From positions 529,964 through 593,963 of the forward strand of contig VWZF01007079.1 in the NCBI GenBank assembly GCA_013396755.1: a DNA stretch of 64,000 nucleotides, read 5' to 3'. Each line of letters starts with the position of its first letter. The stretch's first letter is position 1. Of the stretch, positions 48,681-63,218 are shown one piece after another. The position numbers were made by a program, and so were the translations under genes. A model generated the notes under the pieces. It was not told the origin of the DNA. It saw only the letters and a program-made list of their open reading frames with translations, and did no database searches. The stretch comes from Sclerurus mexicanus. Its lineage: Eukaryota > Chordata > Aves > Passeriformes > Furnariidae.

Positions 48681-51426
48681 ATTTGCAATGCTGCCTCAGA
48701 CAAAGCTTGTTTAATTCTGGGCCAGGCTGCAGAGAGAAGCAGCCCTGGCAGGGGAGAGGCACGGCAGGTGAGCTGTGGGACTGACCGGAGCATTATCCAA
48801 CTGGCTGATGTGGAAATGTGCCCACGGCTTCCCACTTCCGTAGGCAATGGGCTTTCCCAAGGGACTGGTTGAACTGGTTGCGGTGGCTGATTTACGTAAG
48901 CGGGGCAGTGAGAACCCATTCCGGCAGTGCCAGAATTTGTCCGAAAGTGTGGATTTATCCTGCCTTTGACCATGTGAAAGGAGCACCTTTGCTGCAATTG
49001 TCCTGCTCCCGGAGCACGTCAAAGCACATCTACTGCTTGTGATGGCAAAATTAAGCCATGCGGTGACTCTCTTCCACAGTTCCTCAGGAGAACGGGAGGC
49101 AATTGCCCAAGTGCAGGTTCATCCAGTGTGTGTGCAAACCTAACTCCGAGAGCAAAGGTGTCTGGGCGTAGCTGAGGGCTTATTTTGGTCTGGAGCATGG
49201 CTGGGAACAACAAAAAGCATGATAAGAATGCAGTCAGAGTTCAGCGTCCTTGGCTAAGTATACAGGACTGGGAGTTAATACAAACACATTCTTACACACG
49301 GTGAAAGGTAAATATACATCAGCCTCCATAAAAGCGTTGTAATAGTTTAATAACTATGATAATGCATTGATTTTAGAGTATATCAAAGCTTTACAGTCAT
49401 CCTGAACTTACAGGTTGCATTACAGGAAGCGTCACCACTGACCTGGGACACAGAGGAACATACCCAGAAGTGGGAGAAATTCAAGATTAAACCCAAAGCC
49501 TGCATCTGCACAGACACTTTTATTATTTTTTTTAACCTGTAGTGTGGTTATTCTACAATACCAATTTTCCAAAGCCTGTAAATTATTTCAAACTATGCAA
49601 GTTTAAGCTGTACTTGTGCAAAGACCGTGAGATATTGTTGCCATCTCATGAACTAAATATTTTGCTGTGCTGTGTGGATGTAGTCAAAGAATGAATTATT
49701 GAGCAGTTATCATGGGTGAATGGCCTTTCTGTGATTTATCACACAACAGTTTAGAAACTGTAGCTCCTGCTAAATTCAATTATTTCTCCTGCAGCTTGGC
49801 TTTTAAAGGTGCCGTGCTTGTCTTATATTCAAAGGACTTTCCCCCTGACCTGGAAGAATTAAGAGAATTTATAGGACAGGAGTTAATTGCTAGTTGCAGA
49901 TTAAAAAAAAAAAAAAAGGCATTAAAAACATTGATATCAAGTAGTATAAACTTTAGATGAACTGCTAATATGCTGAAGAAAAAATACCTTTTTGCCTTTG
50001 ATAATCCCTGTATATTCTGAATATTTTTAAATGTCCCTAGGGTGGGGTTTTTTAACGTGGTTGTACCACTCATACAGACATGTAAGATTAGCATTAAAGT
50101 TCACTTAGAAGTAGGTTTTTTTTATTACTGGAAGAACTAGCAATAGATATTTTCCTGCTGTTCATTATGAACACTCAGCAGAATTCCTGCTTATTGCTCC
50201 AAAAGCTCTGAGCAGTCATTATGGAAGCTTGGAAGCACTGCTAGGAAAAAAGGGATGTGGGCAGGAGTGACAGGTACACTGGGCACATCAGGGCAATTCA
50301 GTCACTGGAAGTGTTTATATGTACACTATAGATATACCGTATATGCTATATATGTACACATATATAGTATCTGGTAGAATATATGTATCAAATATAGCAT
50401 ATTATACACCACATATACTGCATACTTTATTACATATTATATAGTAGAGATATAATACATACTATAGATTCCATTGTGTTACACTCTGTTATGTTACATT
50501 ACTTAAAGATAAGTGTACTTAATGTCTTTAATTTTTTTTAACAGTTGACTATATTCAAATGTTCATAAATTTATAGAACCAACTTTTTTATCATGTTTCT
50601 TGCTAAACACCCCTTCTTTTACTGGGCCAGTGTCTCTGAGAATTTAAATGCTTTTCTCCTCTGGATGAATGAGCTTTAGGGAAGACACAGGAACCACATG
50701 CACTGTCACACCAGACACAGTGGGAGCCTTCACACAAAGTCCATCCCCTCAAAGCTTTACTGTGGGAATGGGTGCTGAGAGAAAGGCAAATACAAGATTT
50801 TGAAGACAAGATCTAAAGCACACAGTAACTTGCCTTCCACCTTTCAAGAACTGCAAGGATATTTGGTCCTGATTATATCAAATGCCTGGGAGTGCTTTTG
50901 CTCTAGTCTATTCTGTAAAGATAACTTCCAAAGTTGTTCCTTTGGGGTTAAAAAGGTGGGCTGGTGTAGAAGTAATCAGGCTCTTGTTACTGTTCAAACA
51001 ATTTGAAGAAATTTCAGAAAAGGTTGTGAACAATGTGCATCCTCTCTGAGACTTTTATTTAAACTTCACATAGAACCCCCTGGGCAAATACCATGGTAGT
51101 TCAGCCATGATCTGATGGCTGTTTTTCTAACGTGTGGCAGTCTTGGTAAGTACATTAGACCAGAATTGATGATAAAGAGCTACTGAAAGCAAACAAGCGA
51201 TAGTGCAATATTTTTACAGAAGGGTTGCTAGTTTATACAGGAAGCACTCCTGGCACTTGGATGATTTTGAGCTGATCTACAGCAGGCCGAATATCCATCA
51301 GCTCCAGCTGTGACCCATGAGGTTCTCTCATCAGCTTGCCTTCTGCTTCTAAATTGTACAGCTGCTTATACTGTAACACCATGGAGTTGCTCAGCAGCAT
51401 ATTTGGGCCAAAAACCCACCAGAAGG
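48681..51426. other. Intergenic, no gene seen
   Basis: Non-coding DNA with an A-run at about 49903-49918 and an AT-rich alternating tract (50312-50468). No coding exon or RNA gene is recognisable. Confidence 0.5.
50312..50468. repeat. AT-rich alternating, self-complementary tract
   Basis: Dense in TATATG, ACATATA, ATATAG and GTACA words. Many short inverted repeats could form hairpins or cruciforms. No fixed unit length is visible, so it is a degenerate microsatellite. Confidence 0.75.
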
Positions 51427-51538
51427 GCAGGTTGGATGGGGCTTTGAGCAGCCTGGTCTGGTGGAAGGACCCCTGCCCATGGCAGCGGGGTTGCAACTGT
51501 AAGGTCCCCTTCAACCCAAACCATTCTGCAACTCTATG
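51427..51538 (+). mobile_element. CR1 LINE 3' end
   Basis: Forward CR1 3' terminus: GGTTGGATGGGGCTTTGAGC, AGCCTGGTCTGGTGGAAGGA, CCCTGCCCATGGCAGCGGGG, a CCCTTCAACCCAAACCATTC-like block and a decayed tail TCTGCAACTCTATG. It is strongly 5'-truncated; upstream sequence to about 51256 is not recognisable CR1. Confidence 0.92.
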
Positions 51539-54500
51539 CTAAGTCAAAGGGCGGTGCACGAGGCTTGAAAGACTATTGCCTAGACCCACCAAATCCTGGC
51601 AGCACGGTACACTGCACCATACATGTACTCCCCAGTTAATCTGCTAAACTGGGAAGCCAAGGTCCTGCGATCTCAATCCCCCAGAACCTCAGAATCCCCC
51701 AGCTCCATCGCCTCGGGCTGTACCTGCTGCTGCTGTCCCTCTCACTACTGCTACAGCCCAACAAACACGTCACTTCTGAACAGCAAGAACGCAGCCCTGA
51801 ACTCTGCTGCCTCTCACCCTCCTCCGCAGGTCAGCTCCACACAGGCTCCACCTGCTGAGCTCTGGAAAGGTGATACCTGTTCTCCTGCAGCTGCAACACC
51901 AGAGGCAGGTGAGTCCTCACTGAGCTTTCCTGCCCCGTACCCGTCTCCGTTCTGCTGCCGCCGCTCGCCCTTCCCCAGGCGGCCACCCCAGGGATGTCGG
52001 GCACCACGGCCCAGCAGCAGGAGAGCAAGAACATGCTCCACCTGCTTTTGGCTGCAGCACAAGCCAACCACCCCACTCCTCTGGACCTCACTTCTGCCTT
52101 TCAGAAGTAGACAGTGTCTTCTCGCCGTATCCGGGAAGGAATTTGAAGGAGTTATTGGCGCCAGCTTTAGGCAAAGCCAAAAGGGGTTATTGTGTATGCA
52201 TACATTTAACCTAGCTTTCAGATGGTGCTGACCTAAACTGAAAACAGACCCAGTCACATCCTTACAGGCCTCTGCCTTGTACGTCATTTTAGCTCCCGTA
52301 ATGATACCTCTGCAGGAATGCAAGCTGGAACAGAGCTTACAACAGAGACACCCTGTGAAAATCTGGGCACGCCGCATCCAAAATTATTTGCCTGTTTGTA
52401 TTTTATAAGGCCATTGCTCTAGGTGGAATTAAAAAAAAACCCCAGGACTGACACGTGATTAATGAAAAGAGCTGCTGGCTGAAAATGCCCCATTTGAATG
52501 ATGGCTCTCCCAGGTGTCCTGTGTGACTGGAGTAAGCTCTTGCAGATCAGCATTTCAAACCCGATGGCCCAGCTTTAGCTACCCTGATAGAGTTAGTCTG
52601 TTTACCACAGCCACCAAGCTCAGCTGCTGTATTTGAGCTGTGCAAAAACTGTGGCACTCAGTGACTCTGATAATCAGGATGCTGTTTTTCCTTCAGGTTT
52701 CTAAATTCAGATATATCTAAGCACAGTCAGAAATTCAGCTTTGATGAACTTTGCTGCGAGAAACCTTACATAAGCATATAAAGCCTAAATCAATATCAAG
52801 TTTAAGAGCAGGGATAGGATTTTTCTTGTGTGTGTTTAACTGTAAGATGGAACTATGGTTATTAACCTGATTCACCAAAGGCTTTAATAAGCACAACCAT
52901 TACATTTGTATATTGCTTATCTTCTGTTTGAGGTTCTCCAAGATCAAAGACTTTTTGATCAGTTGAAACTGTCCCCCGAGCCTATCCTTCACACCGATGA
53001 TGTCTTCTCTTTTTCATGTTCCAGCAATTGTCTTTCTGTCTTTGAAGTTAACCTGAACATTTTCTGTCATGTTCTCAGTGATATCATTCACAATTCTCAA
53101 AGGAAAACCAGACAGAAGACAGAGTTAAACAAACTTGGAAGGCTAAGAGGCAGTAAAAAGAAAGTCACTGATAACAGGAAAAGATAAATATGAATGTGCA
53201 GAAGTGCAAAAGACGAATTCCAAATTCCATAAGAGAATGTTTGAAAATAAAAATATCCAGAAAATCAGTGAGGAGTATCCAGAACTAGTTTTGCTGGTTT
53301 GTTTTGTTCTGCTTTTTAATAGAAAAGGTTATTTGGCCTTTTAAAAAGTTTAGGATTAAAAATCATGAAAAAAAATAGGGTTGGTGGCATTTACATGACT
53401 TGGTGCCTTGTCCAAGCTATTCCTCTACACCCTGCCTACATTCAGCTTTTGCTGACAGTCACTTCCCTTAAACTGCCAGTAATCACTGGGGGTTAGAAAG
53501 CATGGAAAGTTCATTGACAGCTGTAGAACAGAGAACAAACTCAACTCAAGTGGCTGGGAACTGCCCGAAAGGCACTCCTGCAGCTAGTAATCTCTGCACA
53601 GTCTGTGGGGTTTAAGTTCAGGAGCATTTGCTTTGTATCAGCATCTAAACAGAGAAGTCATGAGCAGAGGCTGATGCTGTATTTGGTACTGAAAGGCCTG
53701 TGATGTTCCATACCAGCTCCCTGGCCACCTCTGGCCAGCTGGGAGCATGTTACAGTTCAGGTGAAGACACAATTGTGTGTTACTGCAACGTGTACCGCTC
53801 TCTGTGCTGCCTCCACCTACCAGGACATCACTTGTTAAAGGATGTAATACAGTTTTCCTCTGATTCATCATACTTCTTCAAAGGCTTTCAGTACTGAAGG
53901 TTTCTGCATTGATTGTATTTTCCCAGAGCAAACTCTGTAGAGCTAGTAAAGAAACAAATGAGAGGGAGGGAAGCAGCTCCTGCAGGCTTTTGAAAGGGAA
54001 TTCATCTATTTCAACTTGCAAGTAACAGTTTGGGTAGTACTTTTAACAGCATGTCCATACCTTCTGTTTAACACGAGGGGCTTGGAATCTATGTGCTTTG
54101 GGAAATCTCTCTGTGTACTTGTCTTCATCTTTATGAAAAACAGGATGCTTAGAATTCCAGGGCCTCTTGCAGTTTCACTTACAAAAATAGTACCTCCCTC
54201 CAACAAGGATGTACTTTGAAGAGATTTGCACAAAATTATCACTGAGAGGTTCTTAGATTCTCCCTTGTCGGGGTTTTATAAAATAAACAGAATTGTTTAA
54301 CATGCCTAGTTAGTTGCACCTGGTGTGGTGTTTCTGCTGTTGGTTTTTTTTGGCATGTTGGTGGCTTCCATCAGACCAGCTGATTGTTTTCTGTTACACA
54401 GTATTTTTGTAAATACTTCTGGTATTTTATACTTTATAGAAATTCAGACTACACCTGCTAGAGGCACTCTACCTTCAACACCTTTGTGAATCAGTTTTCT

Positions 54501-57500
54501 CTGGCAGACACCCCGAAGAGAAGTCTTTTCAATTCATCACGAGATGCTGTAAAAACTCACTTTATAGAACTCTGCACTTCCCACTGGTGACACTCAAAGA
54601 TGCAAAGAAAAGGCACAACAGCTGTATGGAGCACACTGCAACCAACGACTGTGCTCATAAAGTCGTGGAAGAATATAATCTTGGTACATTTCTGTGCTTT
54701 TTTGACAAAGGATCACGCTTTCACACTTGGAGCCGTAAGTATTGGGCACTTCAATAAATCACCTTCAGTGCTGAATACCTACAGCACACACATAAAGTTT
54801 GGTTTTCTCAGCACCTCTAAAAGTCAATCCACACACAGTTTGGCTGCACAAGTGTGGAGCAGTACACCAAGCCCAGCTCGGAAGAGCTGTTCTGTGCTAT
54901 ACAATCCTTTCCCAGGTTAAAAGCAGGACAATTCAAAACACTCCAGCTATACTGAAATAGGAACTATGCTTGTTAAGATACCATTCTTGAAAGATTCTTT
55001 TCCTCTTCCTCCCCCTCAACCAGTCCACTATCTTTGGAAACACCGATGCCACACTTTCTGGGCACCACTGCCTACCAATAGAGCAACACTGTCCATTAAT
55101 GATGGCTTTGATGAAAATATCCCGAGAACCAGCATACGGGAGCAACAGAGAGGGCAGGAGCCCCATTCCTTCCCCAAGCCTCTCCCCAACATGCATGTCA
55201 GTCACTGACTAAAGGCACACATGGGCTACATTACTTGCTGCAGCCAGAGCTCAGCACCTACCCATCGCTGCCTTTACAGCACAGCTTTTATTTAGCAAGA
55301 GTTTAATGAGGCTCGTTTCTGGTGCCTGGAGTTTTGGAGGGTAGAAATGTCAAGGATGGCAAACAAAAACAAGGGCCAACACATGTCCTTGAAGAAGATG
55401 ATACAAGCCTTCTGGCCAGCCTCACCAATATGAAGCAGCCAGGACTCCGGTGGTTCTAATTCAGTTCATTTGTAAGGCTTTGTTAAAACTGGCTGTCCAA
55501 ACTAAATGGGGAAATCTGTACAGTCTGTAACGCCCACCTTTGATTAAATTCTCCAAGTCTTGGCAGGAAGGAGTGAGGCTAATATGGGACAGTTACAGTA
55601 ATAATAGTTAAATTCATAGAGTTCCTTAAATCCATAAAAATTGAGAGGTCATTAAAAAATGGGAATCACTTGACTTCACATGATCTTTATTAAGGAGATG
55701 AGTATTACTTTGAAAAAAAAAGAAAGCTGATATATGACTCACTTCGTTAGAAGTTAGGATATTTTTACTGTTTATTTAATCAGAAGTTAACTGAGAACAG
55801 ATCACGGTTTTGAACTAAGGGAGGCTTTAGTGGTGGTGATTGAGTCACTTAAAGAACAAATGGAAATGTTTGGCTCACAGGAGATCAGTTTAACAAATAT
55901 TAACTAGCAGTTCCTTTAAGTGCTCATTTCTGAATATTTTGAAAGTCAAAGCAATACCTAATTTTATGTCTGTAAAACAAGGTGCACAAACGTAGGTTCA
56001 CCCTTAAAAATATCTCCATGGGTACTTTCTTCATTTGGAGACCAGTAGCTTTTCTGGGATTTTCTGGAATAGAGTAGTCTTCTGCTACTGAAATACATCT
56101 CAGCTGCATGTCCAATTTTAAACAATGGTATTTGGGATGTTTTAAATTAACTAGACAGTTTTTCACATTTCTGTCAAAGAGCAGCAATATTCAGCATCTC
56201 GGGCATGTTTGCCCCAGCTGCCCAGCTGGTGTACAAAGAACTTCTTTTGTGGTGGAGTTTGGCTACAGTGATGCATCAGTTAATGTCACACTGACCAGTG
56301 AGGCTGACATTAAATTTTAGGCAAAACTAAGACTGTCCACATGGAAAACTAAGTCACACGTAGCATTTTATTCACTTATGTGTTCTAAAGCGTGCTAAAT
56401 ATTCCAGTTTAGACAATTTATTGAACACAGGCTTTCATCCAGTGCTTTCCTGAGCATGGCAAGGTAAAGGAAAAAAAAAAAGAAAAAAGAAACCACAAAA
56501 AAACCTGAGCAGTAAGTCCAGCACACATTGTCTAGAGCATCTTGGTAACCATTAGTCCCAGCTTATCACATCATCTTCCACAGCATGGAAACCAGAGGAA
56601 CAATCAGCATCATATGAATTGGTAAGAGCAGATGAAAAATAAGATGTCTGCAGCCTGGTAGCTGAGCTGTGTTCAGCCTACAACTTTACAGGTTGTGAAC
56701 TAACCATTCACGGAGTGTGCTGCGAGGGTGTACAATGCATGTGTGTGATTTACTGACCTTAACATCATTAGAATTATTTTCAAATGTTTTCATATGCTGT
56801 CCCTTAGGGATTAGTTGCCTTGGGAATCACTTGTACTATTTAACATTATTTTCCTTACTGACATAGCATGATCTTCACTGATAGCTTTAAATGGTGCAGG
56901 GGTGGAGGGGTAGTGTACTTTTTGACCATCAGTCTCTTACTCTGATTGAACAAAATTGCCATGATATTAAAGAGAAGTAATCCTTCCCAAGCCTCTAGCC
57001 GAGCTTGTGTTAAAAGGTCAAAGCGTATGCTATTTTGTGTCTTCAGCAGAAAAAATAAAGACAGCAGGACAAAAACTGACTTGCATGGTGCCGAGGGGTG
57101 TGTATTGGCACAGCACCTATTCTGGATATGACATCTGGGCCTGAACATGTAGCTCTTGACTAAACACTTCCCTTTGCTCTCCTGCTGCATTGTGTTACTG
57201 GAGCACATGTGGCTCATAGAGACAGGTGCAGTTATAATAATAATGGGTATGTGGGAATACCTTGTTTCCAGAAATCAAAATACGAAAACAGAGGAAAATG
57301 AACGCATTTTCAGCTTTCAGGGATATTTTTCAGTGTTTATTTCTAAAGGGCGCAGATGTGTTTTGATATTGTCTTTAAGTACATGGTGTTCTAAACCATC
57401 CCAAATTTTAATCAAGTTTAGTGCTATCACAATTTCTATGATAAATTTCAAGGAGCAAAGGCAGTGTTGCCTGTAATTATTGTTCAAGTGTAGTTCAAAT

Positions 57501-60500
57501 GGCTTTTTAGAGCACTAGGTTTTTCACATACTAATACTACTGTTAGTCATTTTTTATGCATGCTTTTGTTTAGTGAAGAGATAAATATGTATTATCCAGC
57601 AAAGTGGGCTGCTTTTGCAACATGTGGGAGACCCACTGTAAATTGCTGTAGAAGAAAAAGCAAACATAATAACAAATAACTAAGAGCATCAGTCACAAAT
57701 AACACAATGTACCTGGCTTATTCTAGAACAGTAATTTTAATTCCTTCATAATTGACTTGTAAATTACCTTCCTCTTTAAGGAAAAAATGTACATCACCTG
57801 TTACTACCTGGGATTAGTACTTGGCTATGAAAAAACACCAGAGAATTAGGGTAAAACTGATTACTTGCTCTGCCTGGTGTAAGTCTGCTACTTTTTTCTT
57901 GAATAGTATGAAGGTAGTTGTTATTAGCCAGCAGAATAGGTCTCCCAGCTATAAAAATTCATTACGTTTTCTCAGACTTCTGGGATAGCAACATTAATCC
58001 ATTCTGACAGCTTTATGTACATTATTAAAATCTATCTGATCTAGACAGAAATCACACAAACTTTATTTTTGGGCATTTACTGACTATTCTACCTCAATAT
58101 AGCAAATTAATTCAAGGGTTTGGCTTTGCTAGACCTTTAGAATCTAGAGACCAAGTCTCTGTACCCAGGATGCTGTCAGGCATCCCTGTACACTCATCTG
58201 GACATCCAGACTATGTAGAGAAGGTCATTTATACCATAGCATCAATGAGTTCTCACCAGATCTTTGCACAATGCATGTCTTTCCTATGGAGAGACTGACA
58301 GCACTTCAGAAATCATTCCAGCACTTGTTACAGCGGATGTTTAGAAATTTTCTGGTACTTATTAATGTTACTGTATGTCTAGTTTGGGAGTTCACCTGTT
58401 GTAGTACTACCACTGATCTCAAATGCAACACTTCGCTGATTGCTGTTTAATTTCATTCTGCTGTCAAACCAGTAAAGCACTTGGGTCCCAATTTGCTTTA
58501 AGCCATGTGGACTGAGCAGGTTTTGCCAGCAACACACAGGCAAAACAAATAACCTACTCAGTGGCATACATCAGTGTAAAACACCACAGCTAAATATCAC
58601 TGAAGGAAAGGGTACTGTAGAGAGGGTAAAGACTGAAAGCTTGAGATGATATCACCCCAGCAAGTTTGTTCACATCCTTGGAGTGCAGAAGGACTGTTGG
58701 TCTGTCTCCCACAAGGCTTATTCCTGACTGTCTGTTGGGGAAAAGGGAAAGCCACCCATTGTGTTATTGGAGATGTTGCTGTGGGCTACTGAAGACAGCC
58801 CCAGCAGGGTTCCTATCTGAAATGAGGAAATGTTTGTGTCAGTCTGAATGAACCATTCTTTTAGGCAAAACACCATTATTCACATCGAAAACAGCAGTAG
58901 GAAATGCTACTGCCTCTGCCCACTCCTGGTACAAAATGAGCATAATTATCTCTTGGAAAGAAACAGGAAAAAATGACGCAGACACTAAGCATGTACATAT
59001 CTATACCTATCTCTGTGTGTATCCCTACAGCTATTTGCTGGGTCAGTGCAAACAAACCCTCACATCCCAGCAGCACTGTGAAGTGCAATGGAAAGCCTCT
59101 GCTGAGGACACCAGTTACAAACAGCAGAGCTGCAGCGAGGACAAAGGGAAACAGGCTGGAGGGAACTGCAGCACCAATGATCTTGCAAGAGCTGTTCATA
59201 AGCAAAGGCAGGAAACACAAGTCATGAAGGAGCAGCTTGTTGCCAATTCATGAGATGTCCTGAGTTGGCACGGAAAGGAAAGGGTCAGCTCTAGAAATAA
59301 AGGCCCCAATACAGTGGCCTCCCTAGGTGGGAGAACAGCCAGGCCGTGGGGGAAAAGAGGTGACAGACTGAAATATTTTCTCTGTCTTAGAGAAACATGT
59401 TCCATGCTCAGTAAAGGGCAGCACTGATGAGTTTTGTTCTGCCAGGCAGAGGACTGGTGTCCTTTAGCACTGGCTGGCACGTGTGTCCATGACCTTAATG
59501 TCACTCCCATCCCAAGGGTCTCTCAATGGGAAGAGCAGTCTTCACAGCCTCTAGTTCCCCTGGAGGTGCTAGAGCTCCTGTCACTGTCATAGGTACACAC
59601 GGACTCACATCACAAATATCAAAGGCAGGGACTTGTGGAGGTTTCTGCAGCACAGGCTACATTCCAGAGAGCTTTTCAGGTATCATCTCTTTTCCTGACC
59701 ACAAAAACCACCTCTCTTACCATTCCTGCCAGCATCTGTGTTACATTGATGCCATGCAATGATAAATGTGGATAATACACTAAATTACTAGACACCACCT
59801 CCTTTGTAACTGTTATAATTCACTGGGTTTACCTGCCAAGCTAGCGAGAAGTTAGGATACAAACATTTCCTCCTCCCTGTAAGTATTTTCTTCCACCAAA
59901 AAACTCTACAAGAAGATCTAAACCATAAGCTTTAAGCATTTAAACTCTGAAGTATCATGGCGCTGAAGGAAATATCACAAGCTTGTCAGCATTTAGATAT
60001 ATTATACCATTATAACAATCTCCTGTCATGTTCCTTATTAGACATTCCTGCTTGTAGGAATTGTGTGTACAGTGGCTAACCCAATGCTGATCAGACAGAA
60101 ACTAATTATCCTACGGAAGAATGTGTCCCATGAAGCATCTAAGTGGACTGAAACCCAGAAAAGCAAGCCTTGATAGGCCTGAAGTTTCAGCCTGAGGAAG
60201 CATGCAGTAAGGATAAACTCTTGTTTTGAATCTGCTGAGTGTGAAAAGCTAAGCTGTGACTTGCAGAAGTGTGCTGCTGTGAGATTGCTCTTCCTTGTTC
60301 TCCTCCCTTCAGGGAGAAATATTGTGAGAACAGTTTCACAAGTTAAGCCCAAAGAGCAGTCTTCCTGCCTGAAAAGCTTTCATGTGGAACACCAATTTGC
60401 TTAGTTATACGTGTGTTTGTGAACAGCTGCCTGTTTGTTGTCACCACGTATCATATGATTACAGAAAATTTAAAAAAAAAAAAAAGGAATACAACTTTTA

Positions 60501-63218
60501 CTAAGGAAACCTAAGAGTTCTGTTTCATTAGCAGCACACCAGCTGATATTCAAAATAAAATATTAAAACAAAATAGGAGAAGCATAACCAAGGTTGTCTT
60601 TCAGTCTGTAAAAACTTCTACAAAGAAAGAGCTCTAATGAGTTAAAACAATTCTGAGCCTTGGATCTCAGGCCCAAGAGAAACTTTCAGCCCAATGAAGG
60701 AGAGGATGGAAAAAGAAAAGCAGTGGCTCTGTGCATTATTTTCCATAGTAGATAGCAAAGGCTGAAAGAAACAGTTTCAGATTTTAAGGGGGAAAAAAAT
60801 TTCTACCATCTTCTTTCCATTATGCCCTGCCCATATCAAGTGCGTCCTCCTGAGTGCATAGAGGGGGTGATGTAACTACTGTTTTCAGAAGATCACTCTA
60901 GATGTAACTAGCAGGGAAAATATCCCTCCACATCAGCCCAGACTCCTGGCAGTAGTAATAAACTAACAGACACTACAGCTCTGTGTCTTTGAATGACTCA
61001 GGCTTTTCTTCTTTGCCAATGGAGCTACCTACTTGCATTGACAGCAAACGCTGTCATGATAATTTTCTCGCTTGATGTGTGCTGATTCACTGCTGATGCA
61101 ACAAGTGTGAAACCTCCAAGTTACTTTGAAAACAGACCCCTCTCAGCAGCACTGGAAACTCACTTTAGTGAAAAAAGCAGATTTCTCTCACGAAGTCCGT
61201 CCTTGAAATTTTGGCCACCTCAGTCTGTAGAGGAAGCTTCTCTTCTTTCATGCAAAGTACATAAATTCCATTGGACAATTGAAAACGCATTAGCCATCCT
61301 GGTATGGGTAATTTGGTAATACTTATTCTGGTATTCAATTCCCTTTTCTCTCTGTGACCCTGACACTGGAATACTTTCAGCAGATGGATGAAGAGACCAT
61401 GCTATGCACCGTGTCTGAATTGTCTAGGGACGCTTTTTTCATGGCCTACCTTTTCAGAGTGCCAGCTAAGCTACCACTACCATGAATAAAATCAGAGAAC
61501 TGTTCCTTGTCTCTTTATAGTGAACACAAAGTATAATACAGTCCAACGGGGAAAAAAGAAACAATCCTTCAAAACTAAACAAGCTTGTACTGCAGTTAAT
61601 CACCAAAACTAAAAAAACCCACAGGTTAGTGCAAGATGATGCCAACTCAGACTGTCCTTGGCACATCTTCTTCCCTTCCTGTCATTTCTCTTCCACTTTC
61701 CTTGCTTATCCATGGCTCCTGTCTCCTTGTAGACTTTTGAAACAATGATGCCTTTACTTCTTGTAAATACAACTGCTGTAAAACACAGCAGCAAAACTTA
61801 ACTCCAAAATCAGTCTTTTTTTTATGATCAGTGCACCTTTCTTTGGATTTGGTTCCTGTCTCCCACAGACTATTTTGCTTGCCCTCAGTATCCCCAGACT
61901 TTAACATACCATGCAGAACTGGCCATGCTGATGCTGACTAACACAAGCTCTCCTCTAGAACAACTCACATATGTTAGCAAGCCAGAAATTCAGTTGCGCC
62001 TAGGAATGATATTTATAAGTACATCTGCATAGGCAAAATTAATATAAGCATTGTGATGCTGCCCAGCCATCTGAGACAGTGTCCTTGCTATACATTAAAC
62101 CAGTTCCTCAGACAGGGCTTCTCAGGTGCTTAGTCAGCACTGTTTCATTGGAAGGGCTGTGTCACTGACTTTGCTTGTGTCCACTTCAGTAGGCTGTGCT
62201 GTAGTAAGGCATTATTATAAACGGAAATAATTTTCCAAACACTTATATGACTAAAGACCATTAGCTTTGAGAAGGCCAATTTTCAGAAAAGGTGTACAGC
62301 TGGTAGAACCAGAATGCAAGTGAAGCATTTTGCAGAGAAGAGAAATGGTCTGTTTCCTCCTACTGCTTCCCCATTTCTCTCCTTTTGCGTGAAGCTACTG
62401 CATTTTGGGGGTTGAACTCGTGATACTAATATAAAGGATAAGAACTTCTTATGACACCTTTTGCAAACATTGTTCTTTTCCTTTGCAGCACTGCTCCAGC
62501 AATATAATTTCACAGTCTTCAGGAATAAATAAGAGAGGACTGACTCAAAAATACTACTTTTCTGAAACCTGTCCTAATTTTGCTATTATTTTGTACCATT
62601 GATTTCATACTGTTACAAAGAAAAATCAACTGTCCCACTTTCAATCCAGATATAACTGATGCTAGGAGGTTTGTATTTTATCATCATGTATTAAATTACC
62701 TACAGTAGGTACTTTTGCTTAAATTTGTTCACAGATTGCAAACAGGTCCAAGTAACTTCTTATCCCTCAATTGGTCAGACCAAATACGCTCACACAACTT
62801 CCAAGCAGCTCACAGCCAACAATAAAATTTACCTCTTTTCAATGTCTACCCTGTTCTTCTCTCTGCAATGCTGTTTCCAAGTTGTTTTGTACTGTTTCGA
62901 AACTCACAATTACAGAAAGACTTCTATGTTCTTAAAACAGCCAGACTTTCATCAAAGTTTTCAAAGCCATGTTCATGCACCTCGAGGTAATGATTCTTCA
63001 TACGAATAACTCCGAGGAGCCTCATAGCTTGGTTTAACACTTGCTTGACAAGTATCACACAGCTGTACCACCCACTTGGGCTCCCAGGCACAGGATGGTG
63101 CCACTCAGTGTGTCCAGGACACTCTAGGAACACACATTTCTCATAAATACAAAAGTAACTGCTTAGTTTTGGAGGGAGGAAAGTCCTATCATGCCTAATG
63201 ATGTCATCCTGAAATACA
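51539..63218. other. Intergenic, no gene seen
   Basis: About 11.7 kb without a recognised gene. A GC-richer patch at 51690-52110 carries overlapping 187-codon (minus) and 202-codon (plus) frames without domain features. Simple A-rich runs lie at about 56469-56505 and 60469-60485. No CR1 copy was recognised in this interval. Confidence 0.5.

Noticed and set aside
50312..50468. AT-rich tract as an origin or matrix-attachment site
   Set aside because: Only base composition and short palindromes support it. No specific binding motif can be pointed to.
52906..53187. 93-codon frame with a lysine-rich end
   Set aside because: No ATG at its start, AT-rich throughout and no recognisable family.
58876..59220. 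Hydrophobic minus-strand frame resembling a multi-pass membrane protein
   Set aside because: The hydrophobicity comes from reading the pyrimidine-rich strand. No start context, splice sites or family features.
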